A stretch of 64,000 nucleotides of DNA from Ianthella basta (GCA_964019415.1 OZ025881.1:7376882-7440881), one strand, 5' to 3'; shown: positions 53,320 through 64,000, counted from the first letter of the stretch. The notes: generated from the sequence alone by a model not told the origin. Made by a program: numbers and translations.

Positions 53320-56251
53320 CTACTTCATGTCTGCAATTCTCTGGCGGAAGGCCTGCAGCTCTGCTGCTAGCTCAGGAGGGAGGTCTTGTGGAAGTTGTTC
53401 CTCGTAGAAGGTCTGAATGGCGTCTGCTTCCTTGGTCAGCTCTTGTTTCCCAGCCTCAAACAGTTGCGGCATCACTTCGTTGATGGAGCTGTCAAGGCCA
53501 TCTGTGTTGATTGCTCCAGGGGTGGGGATGAGACCGAAAGGGGAGGGCTGGGCCACATCCTCATTGTCACAGCGCTGGAAGATCCATTCGAGAACACGAG
53601 AGTTCTCTCCAAACCCAGGCCACAAGAACTTGCCATCCTCTCCCTTCCTGAACCAGTTCACGTGGAAGATCTTGGGCAGGCTGAGGCCGGGCTTGCTGGC
53701 AAAGCTCAGCCAGTGCTTCATGTACTCTGCAAAGTTGTATCCAAAGAATGGCCGCATGGCAAAGGGGTCGTGCATGATCACTTTGCCCTTGAACTCAGCA
53801 GCAGAGGTGGCCTCGGAGCGCATGGCTGACCCCACATAGACACCGTGGGTCCAGTTGTAAGCCTCAAACACAAGAGGGACAGTGGTGGGCCTCCGGCCGC
53901 CAAAGAGGATACCACTGATGGGCACACCCTTGGCATCCTCCCATGCAGGGTCAGTGGCAGGGCAGTTAACGACAGGAGTGCAGAAGCGTGCATTGGAGTG
54001 AGCAGCAAGGCCTTGGCCCTTGGTCCAGTTCTCCTTGCCAAGCCAGGACGTCACCTTGACACCACTGAGGTCCACCTCGTCTTCAAGCCCCTCCCAGAAC
54101 ACACCCCCATCACTGGTGTAGGCCACGTTGGTGAAAATGGTGTCTTTGGACAGGCAGGCCATAGCATTGGGGTTGGAGGAGTGGTTGGTACCAGGCGCCA
54201 CACCAAAGAACCCATTCTCTGGGTTGATGGCATGTAGCACTCCGTTCTCATCAAACTTCATCCAAGCAATGTCATCCCCAACACACTCTATCTTCCAGCC
54301 AGGCAAGCTGGGTGTCATCATTGCCAGGTTGGTCTTGCCACACTGGCTGGGGAAGGCGGCTGCAAAGTACTTCTTCCTGCCCTCAGGGTTGGTGATACCA
54401 ACTATCTGTAGAAGGGATAAGACCCACATCACACCACTCCACACATTGACGACAGCCACACCCACACTGAGAGCCACGCCTACTTGTGCCACAAATCTAA
54501 TTTCACATTTGAGTACAAATAGCCAAGACACAAACATCCCATGGTGTGTGTGTGTGTGTGTGGTGTGTGTGTGGTGTGTGTGTGGTGCGTGTGTGTGTGT
54601 GTGTGCACAAGCACACTACTCCTGCAGCTTACCAGCATGTGCTCAGCCAGCCACCCTTCACGGTGGGCAATGTTGCCAGCTATCCTTAGGGCAAAGCACT
54701 TCTTTCCCAGAAGGGAGTTTCCCCCATAACCACTACCAAATGAGACTATCTCATCGTCCACTGGGAAGTGAGCTATGGCCAGCTTCTCCGGGTTGCATGG
54801 CCAGTGGATGTCCTCCTTGCCGGGAGGGAGGGGGTACCCCACTGAGTGTAGACACTTGACAAAGGGACCATCCCCCAGGACCTCCAGCACAGGCTGTCCG
54901 ATGCGAGTCATCACCCTCATACTTGACACCACGTACTCTGAATCTGTCAGCTGGATACCAATCTTGGACAGCGGTGACCCCACTGGTCCCATGCTGTAGG
55001 GGATCACATACATGGTGCGGCCTGCCGGGTGGGGGGGGGGGGGGGGGGCATTGTCACGAGATGTGTCGTGTGACCAGTCCCTCTTCCCACAGATGGCATC
55101 AAAGCACTTAATGGTAATAGGTTCTGGGTTCAATGATATATTAATGAGTATTCCTACCATCATTACCTCTGGGGAGAGGTGGATTGGGTTTAGAGCAATC
55201 TACTGGTAGTGCCTGCACTCAATACACACCACTCTAATAATACATGGAGCAAAGGTCACACACAGCCAATACACACAGTGTGCTGTAAGAGTCAGTTTAG
55301 GTTCAAAGTCTCTCAAGAGCAATGACCTCAGCTGCCTCTGAACACACAGGGATATGACACATGTCAGGGCCATACCCTCAGTCACCCACTCCTCACCCTG
55401 CATGCAGCCATTGAAGTTCTCCGCTATCTCTCTCCTCATCTCTTGTGGGTCCCGCCAGTTAGCAGTGATGGCCTTGACGCCGGCCTTGGGGATGGGATGG
55501 GCATCACGTTCGTTGTCCAAGCAGATGTAGGTCTTGGACTCCACTCGAGCCACATCAGCCTCTGAGGTGACTGCTAGGTAGCTGCAGGGCAGGGGCACCA
55601 GCGCAATGACAGGGCGCCTCATAGCAGAGCAGTGATATCACTGAGGACATCACATACACTGATGGCTTCAGTGGAAGAATGCATAGCACACATCAAGGCT
55701 ATTGTACACCCTGTGCAGGCCACAGGCACCGGATGACACCGCCTATTCCGTCATCACTGCGTGCCATGTCCACTCTTCCTGTGAGCTTAGGGGTTCCAAG
55801 CTGGCATCTGCCATATCCCCTTGTAGCCACATGCGCACACACACACTCTTGTATCAACGCATGCACATGCTCACGCACGTCAACGTCCTCACCAGTTGTC
55901 TAGTTTTGCAAGCTTCGTTAGCCTGCCTGCAGCTATTTGCGTGTCAATAAGCGCCCTGCTCTCCTCTTCTGAGCCGTCACAGACATGAACACGGTCAGGC
56001 CGACACAGCTTGGCACTCTCCTCCACGTAGCGCCTAATGGTCGGGGCCAGGAGCTCCAGGCCGGCCGCAGTGGCGGTCGCGGTGTTCAGCATCCTCCGCA
56101 CATGCGCGGCATGTCTGTAGGGAGACAGAGAAAACATAGCTTGGCGGTAAAGTCGGCTTTTAGGGCGCTGTCGCGTGGCCCTAGACCTTGGTACAACACC
56201 ACTTCCACCTCACCCCAACTTGGGTAACAAGTAAGTGAGTCTCCTCAGCAT
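53320..56251 (-). CDS. PCK: phosphoenolpyruvate carboxykinase (GTP), mitochondrial type
   Basis: Converts oxaloacetate and GTP to PEP. First exon, from 56251, gives [13 protein letters not shown], a basic hydroxylated leader that joins in frame to [20 protein letters not shown], so a mitochondrial (PCK2-like) form is likely. Motifs: [71 protein letters not shown], the P-loop [64 protein letters not shown] and the Asn-rich base site [19 protein letters not shown]. Vertebrate PEPCK has SACGKTN at the P-loop; here it is SQCGKTN. The catalytic set looks complete. Confidence 0.95.
54543..54605. repeat. TG-rich tract in PCK intron, CA in the sense direction
   Basis: Imperfect (TG)n with GTGGTG interruptions on the plus strand. 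The host gene is on the minus strand, so this is the one clear case of CA in sense. Confidence 0.85.
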
Positions 56252-56602
56252 AGTGCCAGAATTTGTGCCACAGTCTCTCAGAGTCGTCGACGAGGGTGTG
56301 GCGGGGGATAGCCGCGGGTCAAAGGTGAGTTGCGTAATGTACTTTTCACAAAGAGCACTCGTGACCGGAAGCACATGACCGGAACTTGCGATCCGATCTT
56401 GCTCAGTCTTGCAAATTCAGTTTAGGTAATGCGTTTGCTGTGCTGTATTGTTTTCCTGTGTAGTGTGCCACGTGCCCTGAGTCATGTGTGACTGGGCCAG
56501 TCGTCTGTATACTCCATGATGGCGTGTGTGTGTGTGTGTGTGTGTGTGCGTGGTGCCACCTCTTCACTGTATTGTTTTGCCACTCACTGTTAGTCTGTTG
56601 CT
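56252..56602. promoter_or_regulatory. divergent promoter PCK / GILT
   Basis: 351 bp between start codons. Contains a repeated TGACCGGAA pair near 56364 and 56378 (ETS-like CCGGAAG/ACCGGAA) and a short (TG)n near 56524. No coding sequence. Confidence 0.45.
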
Positions 56603-57702
56603 ATGAAGACCGTCACAGTGTGCATCTTGGCTCTCCTGGCGGCAGTGGTGCATGGAGTGGGCTCTGCCACCACTGTCAATGTGACGGTGTATGGTGAGGC
56701 GCTGTGCCCGGACACAGAGACGTTTGTGCTCAGGCCTCTCTCTGTGGCTATGAAGGAGGTTGGCTGCACTCCACACCCCCTGCAGTGGCTGCCACGCCCT
56801 CCACCTACTGTGCTGCCACCCCTCCCCCCTTCCCCATCCCCTCCCCTACTCAGGTACCGGACATCTTCACTCTGACTTATGTGCCCTGGGGCAATGCACA
56901 GATCTTGCCAGATGGCAAGTTTGAGTGTCAACACGGAGAGATGGAGTGCATCATGAACACAGTGCATGCCTGCGTTTTATATTACTACCCAGACAGGTGT
57001 GTGTGTGTGTGTGTGTGTGTGCGTGCGTGCGTGTGTGCGTGTGCGTGTGCGTGTGTGTGTGGGTGTGGGTGTGGGTGTGTATGGGTGACACAACATGACT
57101 GGCACTATTCACTACCACCCAGGGATGTCTTCTGGCCATTCCTTCACTGTGCCTTCACACATGGAACTCAGCAGGACCCAGCTGTGGACCAAAAGTGTGC
57201 TGCCGTGGCCTCCATGGACTGGGATAATATTGAGGCCTGCTATAAGGGGAGTCAGGGCTACAAGCTGGAATTGATGTACGCCCAGGAAACGGCCAGCCTT
57301 GACCCACCCCACACCTATGTGCCATGGGTCACTATTAACGGCAAAGTATGCCACACACACCGCATTGCACCATCTTTAAATACACACCACCCTCCACCCC
57401 TCCCCTCCCTACCCCTCCACCCCTTCCCTACCCCTCTACCCCTTCCCTCCTCCCTCCCCTCCCCTCCCTCTCCCTCCCCCTCCACCCCTCCCCTCCCTCC
57501 ACCCCTCCCCCTCCCCCCTCCCCTCCCCTCCCTCTCCCTCCACCCCTCCCCTCCCTCCACCTGACCCCTCCCCTCCCCTCCCTCCACCCCTCCCTTGCAG
57601 CATAATGTCGAGGCAGAGGGAGCAAAGCTGACCAAGGAGATCTGTGATGCGTACACTGGTACAGACAAGCCTCCCGCCTGCCACTCCAGCTACTGGCTCT
57701 AG
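56603..57702 (+). CDS. GILT-like thiol reductase with CxxT centre
   Basis: Gamma-interferon-inducible lysosomal thiol reductase family. Signal peptide MKTVTVCILALLAAVVHGVG; active-site region YGEALCPDTETFV; then LTYVPWGNAQ, the GILT signature CQHGEMECIMNTVHACVLYY, FLHCAFTHG, IEACYKGSQGYKLELMYAQE and PPHTYVPWVTINGKH, ending CHSSYWL. The usual CxxC is CPDT, so the resolving cysteine is absent, as in CxxS members. Exons: 56603 to about 56757, 56855-56996, 57121-57344, 57601-57702. The second donor begins GTGTGTGTG and runs into a TG tract. Confidence 0.9.
57370..57600. repeat. CCCTCC-rich polypyrimidine tract in GILT intron
   Basis: About 230 bp of irregular CCCCTCCCTCCAC words leading to the acceptor CCTTGCAG. 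Confidence 0.85.
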
Positions 57703-57831
57703 ACATACACACACACGCACGCACACACGCACGCACACGGCTGACAAGACCCCTTTGCCCTGTATCTCTTGATTATACAGTCTAGTATGTGGAATATGAT
57801 GTAATCAATGTAGGGGACTCCCCCACATAAA

Positions 57832-59454
57832 ATGGCTACGACGTGGGTGAGCGTCTGCAGACGCCAGCTGCGAAGGCTTTTCTCTGCAGATAGCAAACGC
57901 TCCGGCCAATCGATTGAACAGAGGAAGGTGAGTCGTTTACGCCATGCGCTCGTGGAATCAATGCAATGCTGGTGAGTTCATATCTGGTCTGCATAGCAGA
58001 CGGGGAGTGGCGGGCGATTCGTTGACTGGATCAGGGTGCGGGTGGCTGGAGGGAAGGGCGGGGATGGGTGCAGGAGCTTTAGAAGGTGAGTTTGTGGCAA
58101 TGGAAGTAGGTGTGTTCCCAAAGCCCCGCCCACTGCTCTGATGTTCCATGCACTGCAGGGAGGCACACGTGCGCTTTGGTGGTCCTGATGGTGGTGGTGG
58201 TGGTGCCGGTGGGTCTGTAGTTGTGATTGCTGACCGTACAACAAGGACTCTCGCTCCCTTACGGAAGCACTACACTGCAGGAGCGGGTGGGAAGGGCCAA
58301 GGGGAAAACTGCCGAGGGCGCAATGGAGAGGATGTCCTAATTAAGGTAACACAGTGAGAGACATTGGTATGTGTGTGTGTGTGGGGGGGGGGGGGGGAGG
58401 ATAGTGCTGTGTGTATGATTTTCGTTATGATCAGGTTCCCATAGGAACTGTTGTCATAGATACAGAAACTGGAAATATTCTGGCTGACTTAGCTCATGAG
58501 GGGACCAAAGCCACTGTTGCCCGAGGAGGACAAGGTGAGGAGAACTGCTTCCTGCAGGCCAAGTGACCAGCCAGCATACCTCGCTGTGTCACCTTCTCTT
58601 GCGTGGCTGAGCAGCTCCGTCCTCTCTACAGGTGGCCTGGGGAACACTGAGTTTGCCACTGCCAAGCACCAGCGTCCCCAGGAGCACACCCTGGGGGAGG
58701 AGGGGGAGGTGCACCTGCTGGAGATGGAGATGAAGACTATTGCTGACGTGGGACTGGTGAGAGGAGTGGGGGAGCCATTTTGAGTAGCCTGACAGACATG
58801 CCACCATGACTGGTCTTGATCTGTGCTCTTGCCTCTTTTGATCAAGGTTGGCTTCCCAAACGCCGGCAAGTCCACCCTGCTACGGGCCATTTCCCGTGCC
58901 AAACCTAAAGTGGCTGCTTATCCATTCACCACACTCAAACCTCATGTGGGTGTGGTGGAGTATGATTGTGGGTCACAGATAGCAGGTGGGTGTGGCAGCA
59001 TGCCCCACCCACTACCTATCCTGCCCCACCTACTGCCCCTCCCCTCCCCAATCCAGTCGCAGACATACCTGGATTGGTAGAAGGTGCACACAAGAACATT
59101 GGTCTTGGACACGCCTTCTTGCGACACATTGAAAGATGCAGGAGTCTCCTCTTTGTGGTGGACCTGTCCCAGCCACACCCCCTCCAACAGGTGGCCCGTC
59201 TGCAGTTTGAACTCAATGCCCACCTACCTGGGTTAGGGGAGCGCCCTGCGGCCATTGTTGCTAACAAGATGGACGTAGAGGGAGTGGCAGAGTCTGTGCG
59301 GGAGCTAGCCAGTGGCACTCACATGCCAGTGGTGCCCGTGTCAGGGCTCCTCAAATGGAACACTCTACATTTAAAACACCTCATTCTCTTGCTGCACACA
59401 CACAGTGAGGCATCCCATCACTATGCTCAGCAAACTAATGGTCTCACAAAATAA
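57832..59454 (+). CDS. MTG2: MTG2/GTPBP5 mitochondrial Obg GTPase
   Basis: Obg-family GTPase for assembly of the mitochondrial large ribosomal subunit. A basic leader ([20 protein letters not shown]) precedes the glycine-rich Obg fold ([60 protein letters not shown]), then the G domain: [12 protein letters not shown] (G1), [11 protein letters not shown] (G2), [20 protein letters not shown] (G3), NKMDV (G4), VPVSGL (G5). [17 protein letters not shown] favours GTPBP5 over GTPBP10. It lies next to genes for MGM101 and TMEM70, also mitochondrial. Confidence 0.92.
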
Positions 59455-59497
59455 AACCGTGCAAGTGTCATCAAGGCATGGTGTAAGTCCAGTCCAG

Positions 59498-61019
59498 TTA
59501 TGCAGTCTTTCCTCCCCTGGACTCCTTCCAAGGGTAGGGGAAGGGCTCATGCAAGTCCTTTCGCCTCCACAGCTTCTTCCTCTCGCGATTCCTCACATTC
59601 TCACACCACAGCTCATCGGCATACTTGGCTTTCCACTGCTTGATAAACTGGTAAACACAAACAACAAACAAACAAACAAGCAGGTCATTTCATAAAGCAG
59701 TGCTGGAGTGTTCCCCTCTACAAGCAGTCTGTGTGTAACAAGGTGACACAGGTAGTAGGCCGACAGCACCATATATGGGCTGGTGGGCGTGACCCACTCA
59801 CCCTGGGATCCCAGAGCTCACTGGCAATGCCCAGATCCTTGCAGCACCGCATGAGTGCGTTACTCTTTGCCGACTCACACGCCTTCCCATAGGCCAGGTT
59901 GCTCTTGCTGTAGAAGGTGTGCTCTCCCATGGCCTGGGCCACAAACCTCCCACTGCAGTACAGACCGTACTCCCGTGTGATCAGCTGTGCACCCTCCACC
60001 TCATTCTGCACAGGGGGAATTACCAGTTGGCATGGTAACAAGTCAACCATCAAAAGCCAAGCATGGTCAGACCCTCCAACACTAATTTTATGGCTTCTGT
60101 GTGTGGTTGTGCAACAGTGGAAGTGGAGAAAGGGGTGTGTCCACAAGAATGGTCCATCAAAGGCATCCATTACACAAGTATAGTATCACTGCAGTGGCAT
60201 TCAGATACCTGACTGTGGCCATTGGGAGTGGAATGAATCATGTTTCAGGGATGGACAGCAGCAGCAGCAGGGAGGGCTCAGCACAGTGGGATTTCAGTGT
60301 GTGTGTGTGGGGGGGGGGGGGGGAGGGGGGGCAGTGTTTTTAGTGTTATTAGAGATATGGTTGAGTGTATTTCAAACTGCTGAGGTGGCATAGAATATTT
60401 GTGTTTCATATGACTGGCAGTGACATCCAACCACCGCAGAGTATGCAGTGACATCCCTTGACAGTAAAGGGCATTCAATGATGGTGTCCATCACCTGGAA
60501 GTGCAGGATGTCTCCCATGGGCATTAGGGCCCAGCCACCTGGTCCAAACGCCCTATTGAGGACCCTCCGGTACTTGATCTCCGGCAGGAAGAGCAAGCCG
60601 TCTAACTTGATCTCGACATCCTCTTCACTCAGAGGGGCTGTGAGCACATTCACCACCTCTGATGGAAAAGGGGAGCTGGAGATGCCTTGGTAGGGGTCAG
60701 GTCGCTGTTTCATGCTGAGGAGGGAGAGAGAATATCTAAACACAGCTACAACTGGGAGGTTCCTCTATAAGTGGATCAATACAAAGGACCATTCCTATCC
60801 TCACGCTGCGCTGTCCGCTGCAGGTGGGCTGTCCTGCACCAGTCTCGCTGCAGCCACGGAGCTGTTGCTACCGTCAGCAGCGTACGTCTGAGTCTCAGAT
60901 GAAAAGTGACCAATATATAGTCTTGAAATTGCTTTCCTCTTGGTCGAAACGATGGGCCAAAGACACAACCGCATGGTGAGGGACCTTTGTAGTTGACATG
61001 CAAGTCTGCTGGCAGCCAT
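59498..61019 (-). CDS. MGM101: MGM101-like mitochondrial single-strand annealing protein, four exons
   Basis: Homologue of yeast Mgm101, a Rad52-like ssDNA-annealing protein of mitochondrial nucleoids needed for mtDNA maintenance. Exons 61019-60805, 60714-60495, 60005-59802 and 59647-59498 join without frame error to 262 residues. The leader is mitochondrial in style (MAASRLACQLQRSLTMRLCL). The core domain is clear: DVEIKLDGLLFLPEIKYRRV, LNRAFGPGGWALMPMGD, QLITREYGLYCSGRFVAQAM, GEHTFYSK, CESAKSNALMRCCKDLGIAS, ELWDPRFIKQWKAKY. The basic tail (NRERKKLWRRKDLHEPFPYP) is typical too. Known mainly from fungi and protists. Confidence 0.9.
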
Positions 61020-61067
61020 TTTATAGCTTCTCGTTACAGTTCCCCGGCTGTTCACGTTGCATTGAAA
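61020..61067. promoter_or_regulatory. 48-bp divergent promoter MGM101 / TMEM70
   Basis: The two AAAATGGC-type starts face outward across 48 bp. Both encoded proteins are mitochondrial. The 5' UTRs or promoters must overlap the opposite gene's first codons. Confidence 0.65.
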
Positions 61068-61766
61068 ATGGCCGCTCCATTACTCTGTGCAACGCTAGCG
61101 ATAGCTGGAAGAAGCAGCGTCAGACGAGCCCGTGTCACACTCTTGACACAACTGTCCTCCCACCATGGATCCCTTATGCAATGTCCGTTGCGTGCCGTGC
61201 TCCTCCGTCCGATGTGCGCCTGCAGGCAGCGTCACCTCAGCACCACTCCGATCGCCGCAGCTGCACGGGTTCTTCCTGAAGATTTCAAACTGGTGTACGA
61301 CGGTCCTCTGAAGCAAGCGGTGAAGGCCATCAAGATATTCTCCATTTCCACAAGCGTGTGTGTGGTGGTAGGCACTCCCGTGCTGGTCCTCCTGGGCAAC
61401 CCAGGCGTCCCCATCATTGGTCGCGTGGCTATATCCAGTATTGTGGTCCTGCTCGGCCTGACCACCACGTTCGTGCTGCACTGGTTCACCAAGAGTTATG
61501 TCACACGTATGTGGCATAGCAGTGAGAAGGACCAACTGGTCGTCCACACCCTTAGCCTGCTGGCACGGACAAAGGAGAAAGAGTTTGCAGTGACCGAAGC
61601 AGGTCCTCCAGGAAATGTAGCTTCCTTTGCAACCTTCAAGGCTGGTGGTGACAGGTTCTTCCTGCACACAGAAGTATTTGAGGACAAGAACCTGCTGTCA
61701 AGGATTCTGGGCGCGTATGCAGAATTTGAGAAACTCCATGAATCCAATCAGCCTCCAACATCTTGA
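61068..61766 (+). CDS. TMEM70: TMEM70-like mitochondrial membrane protein, intronless
   Basis: Inner-membrane factor for ATP synthase c-ring (and complex I) assembly. 232 residues with an N-terminal basic leader, then FKLVYDGPLKQAVKAIKIFS, a helical hairpin (SVCVVVGTPVLVLLGNPGVP and VAISSIVVLLGLTTTFVLHW), FTKSYVTRMWH and a matrix domain with FATFKAGGDRFFLHTEVFED. The start at 61068 is chosen over the in-frame one at 60993 because the latter overlaps the divergent gene and weakens the leader. Confidence 0.85.
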   Translation: MAAPLLCATLAIAGRSSVRRARVTLLTQLSSHHGSLMQCPLRAVLLRPMCACRQRHLSTTPIAAAARVLPEDFKLVYDGPLKQAVKAIKIFSISTSVCVVVGTPVLVLLGNPGVPIIGRVAISSIVVLLGLTTTFVLHWFTKSYVTRMWHSSEKDQLVVHTLSLLARTKEKEFAVTEAGPPGNVASFATFKAGGDRFFLHTEVFEDKNLLSRILGAYAEFEKLHESNQPPTS

Positions 61767-62198
61767 ATTGTTGTTCTAAGTATAACATTGTTCATGGTCT
61801 CTGTCATTTGCATGAATACAATGCAGCGTGTATGTACTGCCGTTGCACTGGCATTCACACACGTGCCACGTGGCCTGCACCCTCTCAACACTGAATAGTA
61901 GTCTCACGCGTCAGCCCCTATTTCCCTTATTGCACAATCGCGAGAAATAGATTGCGATTGTGCAATAATAGGGGCTGGCGCGTGAGACTAACTGAACAGT
62001 ATGCAGAATAGACCGGGTGATTGGCTATATAAAGACAGGTGAAATTCTTTTATATTACACATATGGACAAGCATAGTGATAACATAGTTTTAAATATTAC
62101 ATGATGATGTATTCCGGTGTGTTTCATTATAATTATACAAACAAAGGCAAGTTAAACAGTTGAATCATGATGGGTTGAGCAGTTGAACTGATGTTAGA
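61767..62198. other. convergent 3' region with foldback hairpin
   Basis: Between TMEM70 and the PX gene. Apart from the hairpin at about 61899-61990 it holds AT-rich sequence and no reading frame I can support. Confidence 0.4.
61899..61990. mobile_element. short foldback/hairpin element
   Basis: Left arm GTCTCACGCGTCAGCCCCTA...TTATTGCACAATCG pairs with right arm CGATTGTGCAATAATAGGGG...CTGGCGCGTGAGAC, about 40 bp each with a short loop. Unrelated in sequence to the foldback at 26230. A MITE or similar non-autonomous element is likely. Confidence 0.65.
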
Positions 62199-63089
62199 TT
62201 AGTCGGTGCTCTGGACTGCATCAGGGTTGTCAAAATGAACAATTCCCTCAGGTAGGACATCTCTGTGGTTACTAGTTCCACCCACCAGAAATGGCTCACT
62301 ATCTTCCTCCTTAAGTCCAAGCCCCTCACTTTCCTCTGTGTCACTTCTGAAGAAATTGAGGACATAGTCACAGTGTGACACCTCTGGTGGTAGTTTGAAG
62401 AGGTCCTGCACATAACCGTGGATCTCTGGTAGCCTCTCTTGGGCCAGTTGCAGTGTGCTTCTCCTGAGAATGCTGCGCCCTGCAAGGAGACACAAGCCTC
62501 ATTCTCAATCAAAAGAAGATGGTCACAGTTTAATAGTTGGGGGATATTGAGGGACACCACCACACTGTGTACCAGAAAGCTGACATCAGTCATTGCTCTA
62601 GTGAACCTGCTAGCTCTGGCACATCAATTGACATTCCCATACTCCCCACCTAATCTGACAATGCGTGGGTGGGTGAGTCGCTCAACCTGGAAGGTACGGG
62701 ATGCTCCTTGATGAATTGAGCACTTGTCCGGCTTCCTCCGGAAACATGTCGAGCAGCGCGCAGTGGAACTCGAAGAGTTCCGAATAGCTCTTGTAGGAAT
62801 GCGACACCGCGCTGTTCGACCATGTCATCCGCACAACAAATACGTATCTCCCTTTTCTTCCGCCGCTAGAGCGCTCCCTTATGCCGATCGCCGCTGCCTC
62901 CTGCACGTACAGGCCATCAGCGTCTCCTCGATCGTCTCCAACCGGGCTCGGGGACGCACCAGCGCATAACAGAGGCTCCCCTTTAGACACCAGCCCTCGA
63001 GCTTCGAGTGAAATCTCCTCAGCTTGCGGTGGGGCTGCTGATGGCCGGCTGCTGTCCCTCTTAAAGCTGCGCCTCAGTCGCTTCAGCAT
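62199..63089 (-). CDS. PX-domain-only protein related to SH3PXD2/p47phox
   Basis: Two exons, 63089-62687 and 62479-62199, give 227 residues. After a basic and disordered N-terminus comes a phosphoinositide-binding PX domain, about residues 85-205: RYVFVVRMTWSNS, SHSYKSYSELFEFHCALLDM, SIPYLPGRSILRRSTLQLAQ, RLPEIHGYVQDLFKLPPEVS, VLNFFRSD. The FFEFH and LLDMFP pattern resembles TKS4/5 and NADPH oxidase organisers. In place of the conserved arginine in the RRY motif is KSY, which may weaken PI3P binding. No SH3 domain is encoded downstream. Confidence 0.82.
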
Positions 63090-63183
63090 CCTTTCCTGGA
63101 TCGATCAGTCTCCGCATTCCGAGTGCCGCACCCACAGGGCGTGTAGTAACAGCCCACCCACGTGACCACTGTGTGATGGCGGG
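63090..63183. promoter_or_regulatory. divergent promoter PX protein / TONSL
   Basis: 94 bp between opposed starts; includes CACGTGACC near 63159. Confidence 0.55.
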
Positions 63184-64000
63184 ATGGCTAGCTGGCAGAA
63201 GGAACTAAAGGGTAAGCTGCTGCATCCAATGCCCACTGACGCACGTGCTGCCTAGTGAACCAACCGATGTTAGCCGTGTCCTTCCTTATCAGGACTTTTG
63301 AAGGACCAAGCAAACGCACAACGTAAGGGGGACCTTCGGGAGGAGAGTCGAATATGTAACTGCATTGGAATGCTGTATTCGTCCCACGGTTTGTGCCGCA
63401 CCACTGGACGGAGTGGGTGGATCAGACAGACCTTCCATCGCGCGTACGTATGTATGTGTGTCTGCAGGTAACTACGAGCGGGCCTACAAGATGCACCTTC
63501 AGGAGTGCAGCCTCTCGGAGTCGGTGGGCGACCGAATTGGGGCAGCCATTGCGCAACGCAGGATAGGGGAGTGCCTGTGCGAGCTGCAGCGGTATGAGGA
63601 GGCCTTGGAGTACCAGCGGAAGCATCTTCGCGCCTCCCGCTCACTGCACAACTTGGTGGAGGAGCAGCGCAGTCTGGCCACAGCTGGTCGCATGCTCTAC
63701 ATGTGGGCAGAGGGGTCGGGGGAGTCCCGGCAGGCCCGTCTGTTGGAAGCTCAGCAAGCCAACCTGCAGAGCCTTGAGGTGTGTGACCGCCTGCAGGGTG
63801 TGGAGAAGGACACAGAGGTGATGGACATGCGGTGCCGTGTGTACCTAAACTTGGGCCTGTGCTACGAGCTCCAGGGGGATGGTGAGCGAGGGCTCAAGTT
63901 CATGAAGAAGGCATTTGTCACTGCAAGGTCTGCCAGCTACAGGCCTCAATGCACCAGCTAGCAAGTGGTGTGTGCATTTACAGTCCCCTCCTCCTCCCCC
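63184..64000 (+). CDS. TONSL: TONSL (tonsoku-like), N-terminal part, cut by window end
   Basis: TONSL reads unmethylated H4K20 on new chromatin and, with MMS22L, loads RAD51 at stalled forks. Only the start of its TPR array is present: MASWQKELKG (exon 1), LLKDQANAQRKGDLREESRI then CNCIGMLYSSHG (exon 2), NYERAYKMHLQECSLSESVG, AAIAQRRIGECLCELQRYEE, ALEYQRKHLRASRSLHNLVE and CRVYLNLGLCYELQGDGERG (exon 3, about 63473-63930). The spacing of repeats and LRNxxEEQRxxATxGR-like block match TONSL. The ankyrin and LRR regions would lie beyond 64000. Confidence 0.85.

Noticed and set aside
60993-61067. 25-residue N-terminal extension of TMEM70
   Set aside because: It overlaps the coding start of divergent MGM101 and the internal ATG gives a better mitochondrial leader and context.

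Overview
The window is nuclear DNA of an animal with a compact, intron-rich genome. I recognise about 24 protein-coding genes plus one tRNA gene, roughly one gene per 2.6 kb, with standard genetic code and mostly GT-AG introns. Several genes point to Metazoa: an I-BAR/WH2 protein of the MTSS1 family, TP53INP, LRRC69, a cyclin E with an FBXW7-type degron, a GILT and TONSL. An MGM101 homologue, TTC5 and a BtpA-family protein sit beside them. Gene density, short introns and MGM101 suit an early-branching invertebrate such as a sponge, but the species is my inference and cannot be fixed from this sequence.

Layout. 1-5 kb: an intronless PBLD/PhzF enzyme, a candidate 43-residue membrane protein, tRNA-derived debris, a 30-bp minisatellite and some unassigned membrane-protein exons. 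5-26 kb: TTC5 (+), MTSS1-like (+), a Mn/Fe superoxide dismutase with a secretory-type leader (+), an LRWD1-like WD40 protein (-) and VAC14 (+) carrying a tRNA-Thr in its last intron. 25-36 kb: MVB12/ESCRT-I (-), BtpA family (+), TP53INP (-), cyclin E (+). 36-46 kb: DHX35 (+) and PRPF4B (+), both spliceosome-linked. 46-56 kb: MRPL3 (-), KDSR (+), LRRC69 (-), mitochondrial-type PEPCK (-). 56-64 kb: GILT (+), MTG2 (+), MGM101 (-), TMEM70 (+), a PX-domain protein (-) and the first part of TONSL (+).

Two features stand out. First, seven neighbouring pairs are divergently transcribed with start codons 48 to 587 bp apart, so shared promoters are common; one pair, MGM101/TMEM70, joins two predicted mitochondrial proteins. 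Second, introns are full of minisatellites and (TG)n tracts. In at least seven introns the repeated unit contains a copy of the adjoining 5' or 3' splice site, so a real junction is followed or preceded by arrays of decoys. The dinucleotide tracts are almost always TG on the transcribed sense strand, whichever way the gene points. This repeat/splice-site relationship is the best candidate for something undescribed. I saw no CRISPR array, bacterial operon or intact transposon; the only mobile-like elements are two foldback repeats and tRNA-like remnants.
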